NCBI RefSeq assembly: GCF_900110105.1
Contig: NZ_FOCL01000001.1
Location: 558,001-622,000, forward strand
Direction of reading: 5' to 3'
Source of the DNA: Mucilaginibacter gossypiicola
GTDB taxonomy: Bacteria; Bacteroidota; Bacteroidia; Sphingobacteriales; Sphingobacteriaceae
DNA: 64,000 bases
Made by a program: the position numbers and the translations under genes. This document shows positions 62,518 through 64,000 of the stretch, piece by piece; position 1 is the first letter of the stretch, and each line of letters begins with the position of its first letter. Under the pieces are notes generated by a model, which saw nothing but the letters and a program-made list of their open reading frames with translations, made no database searches and had not been told where the DNA came from.

Positions 62518-62552
62518 ATACTTAATTAAAAGGTTTACCCTTACATATACTG

Positions 62553-63347
62553 ATGAGCAAATTTGGGGCTTACTTAAAATCAAAATCATTCCGGAATAAC
62601 TTATTGATGGCTATTGTAACCGTGATAGCCGTTGTCTTAATAGCATTTTTCAGTCTTGGTTATTACACCCGCCACGGATCGGGCATACCTGTACCAAAGC
62701 TTAAAGGCCTTACTATTGATAAGGCTATGGATATCTTAAAAGAACAGGGATTTGGCTATAAAATAGACTCCGTTTACGTACAGGACGTAGCACCAGGCAC
62801 CATCGTTGAACAGGATCCTGATCCGGGTACCAACGTTAAGGAAAACAGGGTAATTTATCTTACCATGGTAACCCTTCAGGCACCACCTGTAAGCCTGCCC
62901 GACCTTGAACAAAGCAATTACCGCGAAGCCATCGCTACCATATCAAATTACGGTTTAAAAGTAGGTGACACTACCTATCGATCAGATATTGCCCGCGACA
63001 GAATTCTTGAAGTACGTTTTGGCGGACAGGTGATAAAACCGGGAACCAAGCTCCCTAAGGGTTCCAAAATAGATTTGGTTTTGGGCGATGGCGAAGGCGC
63101 GAGCGAAGTGGAAATACCAGAATTGGTAAACCTTGACCTTGATGCTGCACGCTTTGCCATAAAAGGTGCAGGGCTAACGGTTGGCATTATTACTTATCAG
63201 GGCTCCATTACTGATTCGACTAATGTGGTTGTAGTTTCACAATACCCAATGAAAACCGACTCGTTAAGCAAAACCAGTATTGGTACGCGTATAAACCTAA
63301 CTGTTTCACAAGGCACAAAAACAGATGCAGCCCCACCGGCAAATTAA
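62553..63347 (+). CDS. PASTA domain membrane protein
   Basis: A 264-residue protein with a short cytosolic N-terminus, one membrane helix (about 17-38) and three PASTA domains (about 45-112, 116-184, 191-258) outside. PASTA domains bind peptidoglycan or muropeptides, and in Gram-positives they usually belong to Ser/Thr kinases; this one has no kinase. It lies next to ddl and upstream of rhodanese and mltG, so a cell-wall role fits. It overlaps the rhodanese gene by 23 bases. Confidence 0.88.
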   Translation: MSKFGAYLKSKSFRNNLLMAIVTVIAVVLIAFFSLGYYTRHGSGIPVPKLKGLTIDKAMDILKEQGFGYKIDSVYVQDVAPGTIVEQDPDPGTNVKENRVIYLTMVTLQAPPVSLPDLEQSNYREAIATISNYGLKVGDTTYRSDIARDRILEVRFGGQVIKPGTKLPKGSKIDLVLGDGEGASEVEIPELVNLDLDAARFAIKGAGLTVGIITYQGSITDSTNVVVVSQYPMKTDSLSKTSIGTRINLTVSQGTKTDAAPPAN

Positions 63348-63633
63348 AGCTACCGAACTGCTTGAACGTTTAAGTGAAGGTGAAAACCTTAATCTGATTG
63401 ACGTGCGCGAGGTTATTGAGTACCACACCTACAATATTGGTGGTGATAATATTCCGCTGTCAAGCCTGGAACGTAAGCTTAACGGTTTAACTTACAACAA
63501 AACCGATGAGATAATCGTTATCTGCAAAGTTGGTTTAAGGAGCGAAACGGCCCAAGCCATTTTAGAACAGCATGGCTATAGTAATGTGCGTAATTTACGC
63601 GGTGGGTTAATAGCTGTTCAAAAACTAAAATAA
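63325..63633 (+). CDS. Rhodanese-like domain protein
   Basis: A 102-residue single-domain rhodanese with LIDVREVIEYHTYNIGG and the active-site Cys67 in VICKVGLRSETA. The active-site loop CKVGLRS is of the common GlpE/thiosulfate sulfurtransferase type; it may carry sulfane sulfur in the cytoplasm. The start codon lies inside the end of the PASTA gene (23-base overlap). mltG follows 19 bases later. Confidence 0.88.
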   Translation: MQPHRQIKATELLERLSEGENLNLIDVREVIEYHTYNIGGDNIPLSSLERKLNGLTYNKTDEIIVICKVGLRSETAQAILEQHGYSNVRNLRGGLIAVQKLK

Positions 63634-63652
63634 ATACAATCTATTCAATATC

Positions 63653-64000
63653 ATGACCGCGGAAAAACAAGGATCAGGCATGCTCAAGAAATTTACTATA
63701 GCACTGGTAATCGTTATCGTAGTGCTTTTAGGCTTTACAGGATTCAATTATTACCTAAAATACTTTGGCCCTAACGTAACCGATAAGCAGGAATATTTAT
63801 ACATCCACACGGGTGCAACTTTTAACGATGTTTTTAAAACTATCCAGGATGAGGGTATCGTTAAAGATACTGCTTCATTTGCGTGGGCTGCCCGTAATAT
63901 GAATTATGTCGCCCGTGTTAAGCCGGGTAAATACCGCCTTCACGCAGGGCTGGGTAACCGTAAGCTTATTAATATGCTGGCATCGGGAACCCAGGAACCT
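63653..64000 (+). CDS. mltG: Endolytic murein transglycosylase MltG (partial, 5' end)
   Basis: The first 116 codons, running off the right edge. A membrane helix at about residues 13-33 is followed by a LysM-like N-terminal region: YLYIHTGATFNDVFKTIQDE, KPGKYRLHAGLGNRKLINML, SGTQEP. This matches the start of MltG (YceG), which cuts nascent glycan strands in the inner membrane and is thought to set strand length. The catalytic Glu lies beyond the window. Confidence 0.9.
   Translation, partial: MTAEKQGSGMLKKFTIALVIVIVVLLGFTGFNYYLKYFGPNVTDKQEYLYIHTGATFNDVFKTIQDEGIVKDTASFAWAARNMNYVARVKPGKYRLHAGLGNRKLINMLASGTQEP

Noticed and set aside
1..64000. tRNA, rRNA or CRISPR arrays
   Set aside because: No cloverleaf, rRNA-like conserved block or regular spacer-repeat array was seen in any gap; the repeats found are short, few and unevenly spaced.

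Overview
The window is a chromosomal segment of a Bacteroidota bacterium, most likely a soil or water Sphingobacteriaceae (Mucilaginibacter/Pedobacter-like). Grounds: a type B type IX secretion (gliding-motility C-terminal) cargo protein, DUF4199 and BatA-type proteins, the gene order thrS-infC-rpmI-rplT, promoter-like boxes of the Bacteroidota form TTTG-N20-TAnnTTTG, almost no Shine-Dalgarno sequences, and roughly 40-45% GC. The species is an inference. No rRNA, tRNA, CRISPR array, insertion sequence, integrase or phage gene was seen.

Layout. 1-4.5 kb: tail of an unknown gene, an SDR oxidoreductase, a tiny lipoprotein, a DUF4442 protein, a GNAT acetyltransferase, an AlbA_2 (Schlafen-type) protein and a MATE exporter. 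4.5-9.3 kb, minus strand: a tight run of free-methionine-sulfoxide reductase, alpha/beta hydrolase, 3-methyladenine glycosylase, kynureninase, bestrophin and a histone-deacetylase-like enzyme. 9.4-12 kb: a CrtA-like monooxygenase, a small conserved protein, a Dph6-like ATP pyrophosphatase and a sirtuin. 12-15 kb: a cobalamin-riboswitch operon encoding a BtuB-like TonB receptor and a DUF6580 membrane protein. 15-23 kb: a secreted serine hydrolase, an SRPBCC protein, the translation operon thrS-infC-rpmI-rplT and a secreted M1 peptidase. 23.4-30.3 kb: two glycosyltransferases, a membrane protein, a GH3 acyl-adenylase, dxr and rseP. 30.5-35.8 kb, minus strand: a BatA/vWA protein, a dihydroorotase homologue without metal ligands, a very acidic protein and two DUF4199 proteins. 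36-43 kb: aldo/keto reductase, DUF3592, M19 dipeptidase, thioredoxin reductase, GH20 hexosaminidase and a lipoprotein. 43.3-48 kb, minus strand: an acyl-CoA carboxylase carboxyltransferase and a large T9SS cargo protein. 48.3-53.3 kb: an accessory-looking three-gene module (multi-pass membrane protein with a TIG-like tail, cytosolic thermolysin-fold peptidase, ComEC-like metallo-beta-lactamase hydrolase). 53.4-64 kb: bioB, mgtE, a YigZ protein, an EamA transporter, ribD, prmC, an ABC transporter pair, ddl, a PASTA protein, a rhodanese and the start of mltG.

Most of the window is housekeeping. The best candidate for an undescribed system is the three-gene module at 48.3-53.3 kb. Second is the pairing of btuB with DUF6580 under one cobalamin riboswitch, which suggests that the DUF6580 protein is an inner-membrane partner in corrinoid uptake. 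The dihydroorotase-like gene has lost nearly all its metal ligands. The intergenic DNA holds several unrelated short repeats with a shared design (degenerate 7-8 bp units, about 30 bp long), two of them arranged as inverted pairs like REP doublets, and one copy of the design sits inside prmC.
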